Part shown: positions 21,175 through 33,972 of the stretch, piece by piece
How positions within the stretch are numbered: position 1 is the first letter of the stretch
Layout: the number at the start of each line of letters is the position of its first letter
DNA from: Hofstenia miamia
Taxonomy: Eukaryota; Xenacoelomorpha; Acoela
Assembly: GCA_004352715.1 (NCBI GenBank)
Contig: SCFE01000086.1
Location: 1,723,148 to 1,787,147 of the forward strand
Direction: 5' to 3'
DNA length: 64,000 nucleotides
Translations under genes and position numbers: made by a program
The notes under the pieces: model-generated
Databases searched by the model: none
The model's input: the letters and a program-made list of their open reading frames with translations, nothing else
Told to the model about the DNA's origin: nothing

Positions 21175-21675
21175 TTAACTATCGATGTTTTTCAGAACTT
21201 GATAAAATGCAACGCGATACATTGGCCCACTAATGAAGTAGAATAAAAAATTAACCGATGAATTAATGATTGCAGAAACATAACCGCTACGATCAGCCAT
21301 TAAGCTTAGGGCAACATTCTTCGAGGTATTCAGTTGAATATTGAATGCAACTGAGTTGAAAATTGCAGTTAATAAATTGAAAATTGAAAATACAATGCTG
21401 TTGGTCAATAACATAATTGTTATTCGCTGTTCCGCAATTTTGTCAGCTTTTCTTTTCCGAAGTGAATAGATAAAAAACATGTTAGACATCGATATAACTA
21501 TGAATGGCACAAAAAATCCAAAGGTGGGAACATGTATGCTTGTATACCAGTAGAGGAATTCTTGGTTTGCTTTCAAAGTGCACTTCGTTTTATCGATATT
21601 AAATTTGATTAAGTTGGGTGATACAATTGCATACAAGAACACAACAATGAAAAGGCTGAATTTTCGTGCTAGGGA
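21175..21675 (-). CDS. Rhodopsin-like GPCR paralogue B, 3' part (TM4-TM7), truncated by contig join
   Basis: The minus frame encodes TM4 to TM7 and the tail of a receptor very close to paralogue A: ECL2 Cys (KTKCTLKAN), TM5, basic loop, TM6 and NSSVNFLFYF-SGPMYR. Its upstream half (TM3, DRV motif) is missing because the contig ends at the single N (21676), next to a TA repeat and a mariner remnant. The apparent longer frame through the TA repeat is spurious. Between 21257 and 21552 the DNA differs from paralogue A at one position (21433, synonymous), whereas the flanks differ clearly. Whether B is intact in the genome cannot be judged here. Confidence 0.75.
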   Translation of the reverse strand, partial: SLARKFSLFIVVFLYAIVSPNLIKFNIDKTKCTLKANQEFLYWYTSIHVPTFGFFVPFIVISMSNMFFIYSLRKRKADKIAEQRITIMLLTNSIVFSIFNLLTAIFNSVAFNIQLNTSKNVALSLMADRSGYVSAIINSSVNFLFYFISGPMYRVAFYQVLKNIDS

Positions 21676-21676
21676 N

Positions 21677-21722
<46 letters not shown>
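21677..21722. repeat. (TA)n microsatellite at contig join
   Basis: TA repeat with one G interruption directly after the N at 21676. Confidence 0.95.
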
Positions 21723-21723
<1 letters not shown>

Positions 21724-22916
21724 CGAGTGCTTCCCAAATTTTGGTACGAGATGTATTACGCATATAACAAGATTTATTAGGATGTCCTTCAAATACATTT
21801 CCTTCAAACCCATGAGTCGCGACACATTCTTAAGTGGGATTTCACTGAATTTTTATGAATCAGAGATTTTAAGGATTGCAATAAATTAAGGCACCATTGT
21901 TGGCAAGAGCAGAAATTGAAGGTACGGCCAACACCAATAATCGCAGAGTGGCAATGTCTAGACTCCTAGTGTCCTAGTGTCTCATCTTTACCGTGTAAAG
22001 CGAAGGACCCTCATCCTGTTGGTAATGCATCCTCTTATTCTGAGAGAAGTAGGAAAAATGTGTTTGTTTAAGACTTCACAGTACCGATCGGTGTTCATGC
22101 TAGGTTTTGAGATTTGCAAACCAATTAGACCATTCGAACCGATCGCTGTCCAAACAGTGACATATCTGGTTGGATGAGATTTACATTGTAATGTACATTG
22201 AGTATTTTCAACGAACCAATAATGAGTGTTGTGCTTATTAATGGCTCCAGTTAGATAAAAATTGAACTCATCTGAAATAACAATTTTTCTGAACTACGCA
22301 GAGGCAGAATCGACGCGAAATCTGCCAATCATGATTTTACTGAATTTCACCCACTTTGCTTCAACACCATCGGATATAATTTGACAGCAAATGGCCTTGT
22401 AAGGCCTTATCCTATCCTTTTTCAAGCAACAAAAGACACTAGAAGTGAAATGTTATCATCCCGAGCAATTTGACGAACTGAAGTTTTTCATTTTTCAGTT
22501 ACCTATTGCCGAACAAGCTCAATTGCATCGTCTCCAGATGCCGATATATGGTGCCCCGATCTCAGTCTATCGTTCGATAAGGACACAATTTCCAAAAGTT
22601 AAATAATCCAGTAGTTGATTAGAAATTTTGAAGGAAGACCCCAATTGTACTTTTCTTGAAATAGGCTATAGCTTTTTCATAAACCTTCGTGAGCAAAAGC
22701 ACATGCCCAATCCATCACTTGCTCCTCAAGAGAATGCATATTAAATTACTAATCCATAGAGATCTATAATCAGTATTCAATACTAATCAATCTAAATATT
22801 CAACAAATAATTTGTACACAGATGTCTAGAATAACTAGGAAAACATTTTAACTCATAATTTAGCTGATAAAAGTATCTGAAGACAGCTTTGAATAAGACA
22901 TATGAAACACCCAATA
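21721..22916 (-). mobile_element. Decayed Tc1/mariner element
   Basis: The minus strand reads, from high to low coordinates: an N-terminal MHSLEEQVMDWACAFAHEG (about 22740); SASGDDAIELVRQ and TSVRQIARDDNIS (helix-turn-helix region, about 22560-22460); IVISDEFNFYLTGAINKHN with the first catalytic Asp (about 22290); RYVTVWTAIGSNGLIG; a QQDEGPSLY block with the second Asp (about 22020); and a C-terminal tail near 21730. Multiple stops and frameshifts make it dead. Its outer ends TACCGAGTGCTTC and, read inward, TATTGGGTGTTTC form a plausible short inverted repeat. Confidence 0.8.
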
Positions 22917-22946
22917 TATGTATATATATATAAATATATATATATA
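22917..22946. repeat. (TA)n microsatellite at contig join
   Basis: Imperfect TA run ending at the single N at 22947. Confidence 0.9.
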
Positions 22947-22947
22947 N

Positions 22948-23469
22948 AATAATACAAACAAACGTAGAGGAATCTATGAACGATCTCATCTGCAACAGGA
23001 CAGCGCCCCACCCCACACTGCCCACATCACTCGACAATTTCTGAATGATAATTTCGCCAACCAGTGGGTAGGGAAGTTCCTGCCCATCCCATTGCCTGCT
23101 CGGTCACCGGATTTAACGTCATGTGATAACGCTCTTTGGGGCATCATAAAGAAAAGTGTACTGGCTAAAAAAGCAAGATCAACTCAGGATCTGAAACAGG
23201 CAATTCGCAATGCTTTTGCTAACTTTAAAATGGAATCTCTTCCAAAGATACATTCACGTTCTTTTCGTCGACTACAACTTTGCATTGATATTGATGGGTT
23301 GCAAGACCACTCTTACGATTAGTCATTGTACTTGGATTACTTTTTGATGTTAGTTTTTGTTTGTTAAATATAGATGTAATGATTATATTAATGATAATGT
23401 CTGTTTGTATTATTGATTAAGTGCAGTAGTAATTTGAAACTCAGGGACTTATGGAACAGACTGTATATA
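22948..23469 (+). mobile_element. Tc1/mariner element, 3' half (D41D-type transposase C-terminus)
   Basis: A plus frame (22948-23322) encodes the transposase C-terminus with HLQQDSAPPHTAHITRQF (second catalytic Asp) and PARSPDLTSCDNALWG (third Asp, 41 residues later). It is an open and well-preserved stretch of about 125 codons ending TAG. The element end is probably near 23469, where the sequence read inward is TACAGTCTGTTCCATAAGTC. The 5' half is absent because the contig starts at the N (22947). Confidence 0.8.
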
Positions 23470-24299
23470 TTTCTTATAGTAGCTTTGTTACTTTGTCAAT
23501 TAGCTTTACTAGAAGCAACATTGCTGAAGACAATGTTTTGTATGTATATTGAGTTTTATCAGTTATAATAGCCAAATTATTATTCATCGAATTAATCACC
23601 GTAGTTTCCAAAAGCTTAGCAAACACGCATAACAGCGCGATTGGTCACAAATTATTTCGATTGGTTGTGACTTTTGAGTAATATGATACCTGTAAATTTT
23701 TCCTCTATCAGGTACAGTTCTCTGCTAAATTGAAACATTGAGTATATGGCACAGGGATTCTGCTAGTAAGCGTGCAACGGATTAATAATTTTTTTTGAAT
23801 TTGATCACTTCCCATATGACTTAAACTATTCAGATATGCAAACACATGTTCTTGTGTAATAAATTTAAACCAATTATCATAATTGTAGTAGTAAATATAT
23901 TATATCTTAGATGATTACACAGTAGAGACTTTTTCAATTAATATTTTTAATTCTTCCAAAGAATTATTACAATTAAGAAGAGACATTATGCATTCCTTTT
24001 TTTAGACCCTGTAACATTATCACCCAAAAATCAAAAACTATAAACATTATCTCGTGAGTGAATCCGACATCGTATTTGCATTATTGATTTCACACTTCAT
24101 TTTTTCTATATATTGATTATACATGTTCCAGTCCTGTTTGACGAAAGCCTGATGCTTTTTGGTTTCCACCACTTTCACAACCGGAGTAAACCAAACAGAA
24201 TCAGTTTTAAAAACACCCATAAATTTAGGGCATAATCTAGTACATTATAACAATAATTTACTTAATTGTCTTGACCACATGTGATACATGTTTGTAAAA
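23470..24299. other. AT-rich spacer
   Basis: No gene, repeat or RNA signature recognised. Confidence 0.5.
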
Positions 24300-24672
24300 T
24301 AGAGATGTAAGCAGTAAATATTTTTGTAAGGCTTACGCCCCGCAGCATCTTATTGCCGCCGCATACCGTCGCAGGAATAAGAAACTCCTCGCAACTTTAA
24401 AAATAACAATGTTTTCTGCTAAGCATTCTTTTCATCAAAATTTCAAATTTTATTCATACATAAAATTTATATTTCTCAAAAAATAGTAAATGTTGTTATT
24501 TTAATATTAATTTTTTCCTCAAATTGGCAATATACTGGCTTCGACAGACCATGCTAACGAATATTTTTTCACTGCGGTATACTGCTATGACCGTTACCTA
24601 ACCGCCACTGCAGCGCACCGCAACGCGGTATACTGCGGCATTCCGCGGTGTACCGCATAGCGCACATCTCTA
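24300..24672. mobile_element. hAT-like non-autonomous element (373 bp), CCGC-rich ends
   Basis: The inverted repeats TAGAGATGTAAGC and, read inward, TAGAGATGTGCGC bound the element. Both subterminal regions are packed with CCGC/GCGG words (GCCGCCGCATACCGTCGC; GCGGTATACTGCGGC and relatives), strongly GC-rich against an AT-rich core. The flanking octamers TTGTAAAA and TTGTCGAC share only the first four bases, so the 8-bp duplication has decayed or the ends are off by a few bases. Confidence 0.6.
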
Positions 24673-25194
24673 TTGTCGACAATGCTAGTACAAATCTATT
24701 CAAATTCGTCTTTTTTAGGTACACTTAGGTATTCGAATTTGCAAAAAGAATCTATAGCAATTACTTTGTATTTTGATTTTCGCAAAGGTGGTATAGAAGG
24801 CGCACGGTAAATGACCCATCTCCGATGTATTCTTGTACTTAAACCAGATCGATAATTGAGTCTCCATGAGTTTGAGGTTATAAAAAGTAACGAGAATTAG
24901 CTGCGACACTATCTATTGATTAATAAATTGTTGATTAGAATCCTCACAATTTATAACGTTGCATCGTTTTTAAAACAACCATCCAATCAGTTTACGATGT
25001 ACTTACAAATATCTTCATTACAAAGACCTACCCAAAGCTGGTGGTCTATACAAATATGCAAAAAACAAATATATATATATATATATATATAGAAAATTTT
25101 TCCAATGAGATTCATTTAAACTTTTTGATGTATGCTTTATTTACAAATGTCTAGAACCATAAACAGCTTTGCCCAGAATCCACATTCTTCATTT

Positions 25195-25230
<36 letters not shown>

Positions 25231-28200
25231 TTATACATTCTTTTATATCAAGTTTGTAAATACATATTTAATAAGAAATATAATCTAGCAAATATAAGAA
25301 TAATTTAATATGTGGAAAACGCCCAGTCACTGCACAAGATAAATTTATATCTGCTTAGGAACAAAACATATATAATTTAATAGACAAATATCGGACAAAA
25401 CTTTGATGGATACAAATTATTATAGATGCTTTTGTAGGTGATAATGAAGCTGACCAATTTATCATCTTATTTTCTCACAAATTTATTCACAAGCAAAGTT
25501 ACAAATTCAAGAAATTTTCGAAAGCATTTCTCTCCTTTTAAACTGAACCTAATTGCTTCCTAGTTTTGCACTCATAGATTTTGAAAAAATATTGCATGTT
25601 CATTTTCAGCAGTAGTTTATAATAACAAAGCAGCTTTTAGTGATTTGCAGCCTCTTCTAAAATTATTGTTCACAGCTGCTCATACACTTTGACAAAACTA
25701 CACATAAAACTGAAATTCTACATATTTTTGAAATTTGCTAAATATTTGCAAAAATTACTTTGTATCACAATACAGATTATTGATTTCATTAATTATTAAA
25801 AATTAACATTACACCAAAGCGACAGAAGGAATCAGGCTATCAAATGAAAAGCATTTAAACCAATGGAGTAGCCAAAAATTCTCGTGGTGCGGTTTGTTTC
25901 AAATTATAAAATCATTGAAATCATTTTGAAACATTCAATTGGAAATATCACGATATTACAATTGATGATAAACTCATGTAGGACTTTAAAACACTACCTT
26001 TGTCCAAATTTGGTTAATGAATGTCTCATAGAAAACTGTGCAAGTGAACAAATTTGACAAAATTTTAACCTACTCAGCAAATAATTCAAATTACCAGAAG
26101 AAATATTGATATTTACTAATGTAAGCATACAATGAAACTCTTGCAGTATAAACACTAAATTGTCAATTTTTAAATTGTGAGAATCACATTATTTTTTGGC
26201 ATGATTGTAGACAACATATGCATTAATTCTGAGATTCATTAAATCCTAAATCTTCTTGTAACAGTGAAGTAGTTATTTATTAAAATTTTGAATTGCTATT
26301 TTTTCTAAAAATTTTTCTATTTTCATCAATTTGATATTTTGCAATAAAAAGTTGCTTGTATTTTTGGTTTTCAACTATTATTATTTGCACTAAACGCCTA
26401 TTGCAGTTGTGCATGTCGAGTTTATCTTGCTTGATATCAATCAAGAGCTTTGTGTTCTAGTTGAAAGTATTTTGTGACAAATAGTTTGTTTTCTTTTTGG
26501 TACATATATGTACCCAGTGTCGATGCTTTCGTCATTCAGATATCATTTAAAAATTAAAAAATATGATTTATTGGCTTTTAATCGTTTTCAATCATTCTTT
26601 GGTTAAAGGTGGTGTAAAATTAACAACAAAATTATATTTACGCTGTAATATTTTTTCATTTCAAAGCAAAATAAAATGTAATTCAATCATAATTAGGTAG
26701 CATAGGAAAAATATTCGTATAGATATGACAAGATAACTTCAATGAAGAATATTTAACGTAAAACTAACATATATATATAGAGACAGATATATATATATAT
26801 GTATGATCTGGTCAGGTTCAAACTTAAAAAGCTCATAGCTCCCTAAATTTAGGAGCTACAGCATTAGTCCCTTTAACAATTTGTTTAGAAAGGGGGATAA
26901 TAGGCTGCCCCACCACCTTCTAGAACTATAGTTTTATGGCTAGTATCCAAACTAGTATATCACTTTTTATTTCAAAATATTCAAAAATACGCAAAACTTC
27001 ACGAGAAAAACTCAGTTTTTCTTACTTGTTGTTGAGCCAGCAATGCAGAAATGTCCTATTAAGGGCAAAATGATGGTCGGGCCAAGTGCAAAATTTGATG
27101 AGAATTGCTAATATCTCCACATTTTTGCAATCTGGCATTTAATTTTTGAGATATAGACAGTAAAATAATGTGCACTAGAATTGTTCTGAAAATACAAAAC
27201 TCTTTAACTTTTATATTTATTATTCAAATCGTTTAATTTTTTGAAAGCTAAGTTTCTTACAGAGGGCTACTTGCATGCAAAATTTCAGCTAAATTGGATA
27301 ATTTGAAGTTCGACCGATTGATGTTGGTATAATTCAAGAAAAATATAGTATAACTAATGGTAAAATATATAGATCTAATGAATAATTTCTAGTGCTCTCT
27401 GATTTTTAAGTTCATGACAGGCGTGGTTTATAACATCGACAATCGTAGTGACATAGCCGGTTGCATCATGCCACATTATTACATTCCTTTACAACTGAAG
27501 CACACTTTGAAGTAAGTAGATCATTTGACAATTGGGAACTCTATTCTCTTGATGGCGAGTTGTTGTGTTGAATCAGTTGAGAAAAATTAGAGTTTCGTTA
27601 ATGATTGAATTGCTTGCATGAAGGTGAAGATGGCAAGCTAGTTTGAATGCAATAAATGATTTCACAATTTTACAGTTCATTTAAAGCGTGTGTAAATATC
27701 GCCTTGGAAGAAATGAAAGTTTGTAACAACATTTGTTGAATACTTATATTTTATAGGTTCTATCTAAATTTTAAAAAAATTTAAGTTAATGAAGCTTAGA
27801 CCTTGTGTTTCTAAATGGACGATATGTTTTGAAAACAAAAAAATAGTAATCACCTTATTATTCACTGTGTCTATCGCCCTTCCCCTCTTCTCCTCCTCCT
27901 GGCTACCCACTGATCTTTTCAATAAAACATCCGAAATTTTTTCAAATTCAAAGCTCCGATGATAAGCCTGGATTTGATGAGTCTTTTTACCTTATAAATT
28001 AGTTGCTGCTTAACTGGTATCTGGTCCAATACAGCTGGTCCCGTGCACAAACTTTTTCATAGTCTAGTTAAGTGTTCCTGGTCCCGCGCCACCACCTCCC
28101 GGAACCAGTACTGGTCCCGCAAAGCTCTAATCTGGGATTGAGTGCAGTTTTGTGGTGTTTTCAAATTGCAAATATCTCTTAGCTTATGAGTAATTAGAAT

Positions 28201-28406
28201 TTAAGGGTCTTGAAGAAACGATTGAAGGTTGTACAAAAGTCTGGATTAATTTATGGTGAGTAACAAGTTGACAAATTATTAAATTATCATTGAAAAAATT
28301 TATATTTCATTTCTTGCAATTAATAAAACAATGTTAATAAAAAAATGACTGGAAAATTTATAAACAGCTTGTTGAAAAATAGAATTTGCATCTTAATTTA
28401 AATTTT
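24673..28406. other. AT-rich spacer with TA microsatellites
   Basis: TA arrays lie at about 25069-25091, 25199-25227 and 26766-26804. At 27990-28130 the word CTGGTCCCG recurs three times with CTGGTCC and CCCGGAACCAG, another GC-rich word cluster of the kind found in hAT-like ends, but no inverted partner is convincing. No gene seen. Confidence 0.45.
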
Positions 28407-28584
28407 CAGCGTACCCAACTTTGGGTTTGCAAACTGAAAAATTGAAGAAAATCAAGGTAAAATTGAACCATTTGACATTCATTTATATAGTCCGGGTGAT
28501 GGGTTTGAGTTAAGATGTTCAGACCCTGTAAATGTTTGGTGTGAGATATGTCTGCCCACATACCCCACTTTGGCTACACCACTG
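28407..28584. mobile_element. Probable hAT-like non-autonomous element (178 bp)
   Basis: The left end CAGCGTACCCAACTTTGGG and the right end, read inward, CAGTGGTGTAGCCAAAGTGG are alike and of the CAGYG type. The flanking octamers TAAATTTT and AATTAAAA do not match, so the target duplication is not supported. Confidence 0.45.
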
Positions 28585-28800
28585 AATTAAAATATTTTCA
28601 TTTGAAGGTCAAACTTTGGATCTGATAATAAAATGCGTTCCCTCAAGAACGGATGTGATAAATGAAGTGAAGATTAGCTTATAAGTAGTAGACAGTAACT
28701 AAAATTTTTGTGAAATATTTCTAATTAAAATTTGAGAATCACATTGCAACGAAATTCTTATGAAAAATAATTATTATTTTTATGCTCAGGACTTTACTGA

Positions 28801-29356
28801 GTGTTTCAAAGAAATATCGATATTCTGTTTTTAACACCTAAAGAGATTTATCAAAGAGTGAATCACCCAACAAAGAAGCCGGAAAAGCTAGAGAAAATGC
28901 TGTTACTGATAGAGAAACCAATACTTGATGGCACCATCAATGTAAGAATACCTACACTTGCAAACATGCGTAGGTTGTACATATGGGGCAACAAAAGTCA
29001 GAATTGCCCGATTGTTAATTTTTATGGTGAACAAGCAGTGATCAGTGGAAACATTTCAAGTAAGACTGCTTACTGGTGGCAGCGACAGTGAGTTTCATAG
29101 GGTAGTGATGTCAGAGCTAACTCACCTTCTTCTGGGCTATGAGATGGGCCAAGGACTAGGGTTTGATGTGCTGATGAATAAGGTTTCTCTGTCTCCCAAC
29201 TTTGTGTAGGTAAAATTAAATGAGTGCCACTTACAAATGGTTAGTAGCCTTGGTTGGCAAAATTGGGATGATCTCAGCCACTTCAAACAGAAACTCGGGT
29301 TTCGGCTTCACTTTGCTGGCAGGTCTGAAACTGACCAGAGCTTTGAGTTTAGATGA
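28801..29356 (+). pseudogene. Decayed unidentified protein-coding region
   Basis: An open frame (28801-29091) continues after a frame change as a second frame (29069-29356) of 95 codons with one TAG (29207-29209). Base composition rises to near-balanced GC, and the predicted protein has an ordinary globular amino-acid mix, for example RVNHPTKKPEKLEKMLLLIE, then GYEMGQGLGFDVLMNKVSL and SSLGWQNWDDLSHFKQKLGF. I recognise no family. A retroelement gag or accessory gene, or a decayed host exon, are both possible. No terminal repeats were found. Confidence 0.45.
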
Positions 29357-32300
29357 ATATATGATTAACTTTCTTTAGTTCTCATACTTCTATGAGTTAA
29401 GGTACGGGTCCAGATAATAGTTCATTCACTATTCATTCAGAATAAAAATGAAACTGTTATGCTTAACCAGTTTTTCAAATTACATCTATTTATATTGAAA
29501 ACTTGCATTGCGACTTCCACAAGATATTTTACTCGAATAATTTTCAATGTGATCAACTTTGGCATCATCAAAATAATCAATATGATCATCAGCTCATCAC
29601 CAAGTAGCATTTTACAAAAGTATCCAAGCAATTTTGGAATATTATTGAAAATTGTTGTTCGGGTTTAGAATATAAAAAGATCTATATAAGGCATTTTGAA
29701 ATTTAAATTTTTAAATTGCATACCAAGTCAATAACATTATCATTCAATTTTTATTATAATATATTTGACTATCAACATCACGCTAAATATATCTTCCTTG
29801 TTCAAAAAGATAATTGGATTTGGACTTAAGTACACTTCTGGAATTTAAGCAATTTAGGGCGCTTCCAAGCTATTGCATTTTGTTGAAGATATAATTATGT
29901 CTGCTCTTATTGATTTTAATCAACTGGCTATTTGAAGAAAATCCAAAAATGACAGATTATATTAGATCTAAATACCAAGACACCGCTATATTTTGACTTG
30001 CAGCAGTTGGAAATATCATCTTGAAATATTTCAATTTTATAGGGCTTTATTAATTTCGATCAAATAACAAGTTGAAAAATATAAAATTATCATTAAAAAT
30101 ATTACTATTTCTAAAATTCTCTTCTTGCAATCAATAAAACAATGTTATTTGTTAATTCTGAATCTGTTAGCTACTCAAAGTAGTAATGTAACTCTAGCCT
30201 AAATTGTGTTCAAAATATGATATTTTATTTAGGTTGGGTTAACTAGCATCGACGGCCTTTAGGGAAACTTTAGAGACTTCAGCTATGTCACTAATGCCTC
30301 TAAGATATTGATCTATCGTTTTTTGTAAATGAAATGTATTTCTTGTTACAAATTATTGAAAAATATGAATATCAGAAAATCAGCTATTTTATATAAGCAT
30401 GGTAATAATGGATATATTATATATGATGATGCATGAAGATATATTAAGCACTTTAGAAACGCAGTTTTTGATTTGCAAATTTTATGATTATGAATGGTTT
30501 TGACAATAAAAAATTTTCAATATCAACATATGTGATTTCAAATTTAGTGGAATCATTAGTGGATAATAATAATAATAATAATAATAATTAATTAAAAATG
30601 ATTCAGCAACAAAAGCGAATAAAAAATACAGTCCCTCGAAAAAATCTACTTGGAAAAAAAGATAATTCCCTCTTTGTTTTGGCTTTCGTACAGTCAGGAA
30701 GTCTCTGTCTAAGTCTGGAAGCAGAGTATTCTGTCCGAGAAAAGAGCACACTTGAAAGAGTATGAGCAGGATAACCTTGAATATAGTTATAGTTATTTCT
30801 TTTTGGTAAATCAATGTAAACCTAAATGATTGGTACAGCATTATTGAAAATGTTCTATTCAACCAAATTTAAATTATCTATAGAGTTTTTAAGATTAGAC
30901 ATTTATATCTGATGCCAAAGTTTATTTCACAAATTTCATAATAATGGGATATAATGAAATTGAAATTACAATATATGTACAGAAAATATTAAAAAAGTGC
31001 CGAAGTGGAAAACACATTATGTTAAAATTCCAAGTTCCAATGAGGCACTAGCTAAGGAAAGGCAAGGAATTAAAAAATTAGTAGACTCAACAAACCAAAT
31101 TTGAAAATTTAAGGAATGAGTGGCACCTAATAATGTTAAATAAATAAAAGAAAAAATATATACATATACAGCCAGTTAAGGAAATAAAAAATGACAACAC
31201 AGCACAAGAATTACAAGTTTGTGCATTTTTATTTCAGCAAAATTCTGATGAATTTTAACTGGTATACCCCATTTGTCAAGCTTAAGAGTGGAAGCATAGA
31301 AAAGTAAGGAAGAGGATATGAAAAGGATCAACAGAGATTAGAAAATGAAATCATACAAAAAATTATATGGCATTAATATGGAAAATAGAAAATTAAGGCA
31401 ATGTAATAACTAGGGCAAATAACTTTAAAAAAAGTAAAAAATTTTCTTCTATCAAATAAATATTGCCTAAGCCTGAACAACGCATAGTTGATAAATCAAA
31501 AATATCAAAATATGGTAAAAATTTACTACTTATTTTGCAATTTTGTATATTTTTGTGAAAATGATCATTAAAATTTGAGTTCAAAAATAAACTAACTGTT
31601 CTAATGTCACTTTTCAATAAAGTTTTTCAAAGCTCCACAAAATTTTAGCAAATGATCATTGCTTTTCTGTTGAAAAAGTTTTATGCTGTCCTCAGTTTGA
31701 AGTCATTATTATTTATCATTAGTCAAGATAACATCAAAATTGGTCATTTTGATGTTTAAAATACTGAATTAATAATAACGCAATTAGTGGTTACAAATTC
31801 ACAAAACATTTTGGCAAAAATGTTACCATTTTGCTTAGTCTCTTTGAAACGGCAAGTAACCAAAATTTTAACTTTATTTAGCTTCGAAAATTAACCAAAT
31901 TGTTTCGTCTTTTAGTAATTACATTAATGAACTTTGCACTCAAATTGATGATGAAAACAAATATTGCTGTTCACGTAAATATGGATGTAAGGATCTGTTA
32001 CAACGAAATATTATCAGGAATGGAAAACAGAGAGCCAGACACAATTTAACGAGAATTGTATTGTAGTCATATCCGTTCATACCTCCATGCAGTAAACTGC
32101 ATATACATTGTGATTAAGCTAATTAAAGGTGATTATTATATGGAACTGATCAATCGAATTGACATTTCATGTGAAATGTAGTCCACATACAGGCCTATGC
32201 TATGCATTTGCATTGTCAGCACAATCATATTAATTGAATCTGAATTTTACTCTATATTTATAAAAATATTACAAAATTAATTTCATTTTCAATATCCAAA

Positions 32301-33937
32301 CACTGATCAATTAAATATTTATTATAACATATCTTGCAAGTGAATAGAGTAATTATGAATTGATCTACGTTTTTTGCACATTATGTTTAACTAAAATATA
32401 TCCATCAGATCGTATGAGAATGAGTTGAAATGGACCTGTCCTAAGGGGGTGGGGGGCAGGCGAAAAGCATCCCCTTAAATATATTTCTAGCTTTTGTTCA
32501 TGCTTCTATAACGTAGCATCACATAAAGCTGCAATGCATGATAAAAAACACTACGCAAAATGCAGTTGATGTAGGCCTAACTTTAATTCAACATGTCTGC
32601 TTCAATCTTAATCAATCACATTTATAAATATTACAAATTCAGTGTATGTATAGAAAATACTCTTTACATTAAAAATATAAATAAAGTTTTCATACATTTA
32701 TAATTGTCAAAAACAACATATGCAAGTTTCATATTTTTCTCGTAAAATAACTTGTGACTTCCTAAGTCATAACATACGACATTCTTGTCAGAAAACTTCA
32801 AACTTTACCCTAAGAAAAACCATGGTGATTATTATCAGAATCTATCTAATGTTTTTAGGAATCTCATAAGCATATGCTATTTCTTCTAATTTGCTTCAAT
32901 AGATGGCTACTTTGACACTTCTTTGTGGTTTTTGAAATAATTGCTTATTTGATAATTGTAGAAGATACATCCAAATACAATGAGTCTATTACTGATAAAA
33001 ATAATCACAAAGAAATGCAATAAATAACATTTTCCATTTTTGTTACTGTAATTTAAGTTTCAATGTTCTCAATAGTGCCCTTTCTGTGGAATTCACAGTA
33101 AAATCAAATTTGTTTGAGAAATTTTATGTAATTAACAAAAATAGTTGATTAAGGAAATTGAATTCCTTTTATAAATTTTCTGGGATAATAGATCCGCAAG
33201 TTGATAACTCAGTCGTGTTATGAATATGTAGATGCCAATTAGAGTTTCATATTGCTATAAATGTTTGCAAAAAATACAACCGTAATCTAAAATCTTTGCC
33301 GTTATTTTTAGTGAAGGTATTCGAAAATCTTACCTGACCTCACGGAACTCACTCTCAACCAATGGAGGGCATGTATATACATTCTTGAGTTCGCAATGAT
33401 TTTATAAAAACCAGCTCTTTTATAAAGAAAAAACTAGTTTTCCTATAAAGAATTATATATTGCAGAATAGGCAACCTTGCAGTATACACACTATCATCGA
33501 CTTCTACAATGTAGGTAGCTTAATGTCTGTTTGCTTTGTAGCATATACTTCTGTATAAGATATTGACATGGCAGTAAAATACCAGTCTGTCGTTTTCCAA
33601 ATGTAGCAGAGTAAACTAGTTGATATACAATTCAATTTCTCATTCTACATGTAGTGCATTATGTTCTACTGCATATGCTCACACATATTTAATACAAACT
33701 TCAAACTGAAAAGTAATTATTGTATTGTAATTTAGAATTGTAGAGAACACAAGCATACAAATTGACTCAAAAACAAGCTCTACGTTAATCGAGTAATGGT
33801 TCATTGAGATTCAATTTGAAAAATATACTTTTTTACTAACCTTCAAACAAATCAAATGAAAAATTCAAATAACAACAATACTGCTTCACAATTTCAATTT
33901 GCTGATTGTGATATTTGAATATAATTTTCGAAGGAAA

Positions 33938-33942
<5 letters not shown>
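29357..33942. other. AT-rich spacer
   Basis: Contains an (AAT)n microsatellite at 30566-30590. Short open frames on both strands (for example 30862-30488 and 31617-31393, minus) show no recognisable domains. A G-run GGGGGTGGGGGGCAGG lies at 32446-32461. No gene or transposon ends identified. Confidence 0.45.
30566..30590. repeat. (AAT)n microsatellite
   Basis: About eight AAT units. Confidence 0.9.

Positions 33943-33972
<30 letters not shown>
33943..33972. repeat. (TA)n microsatellite at gap edge
   Basis: TA run directly before the N gap. Confidence 0.95.

Noticed and set aside
21578-21889. Frames reading YIYIYI through TA arrays (also 22918, 33899, 37749, 59663)
   Set aside because: Translated microsatellites; coding potential lies only outside the repeat, if at all.
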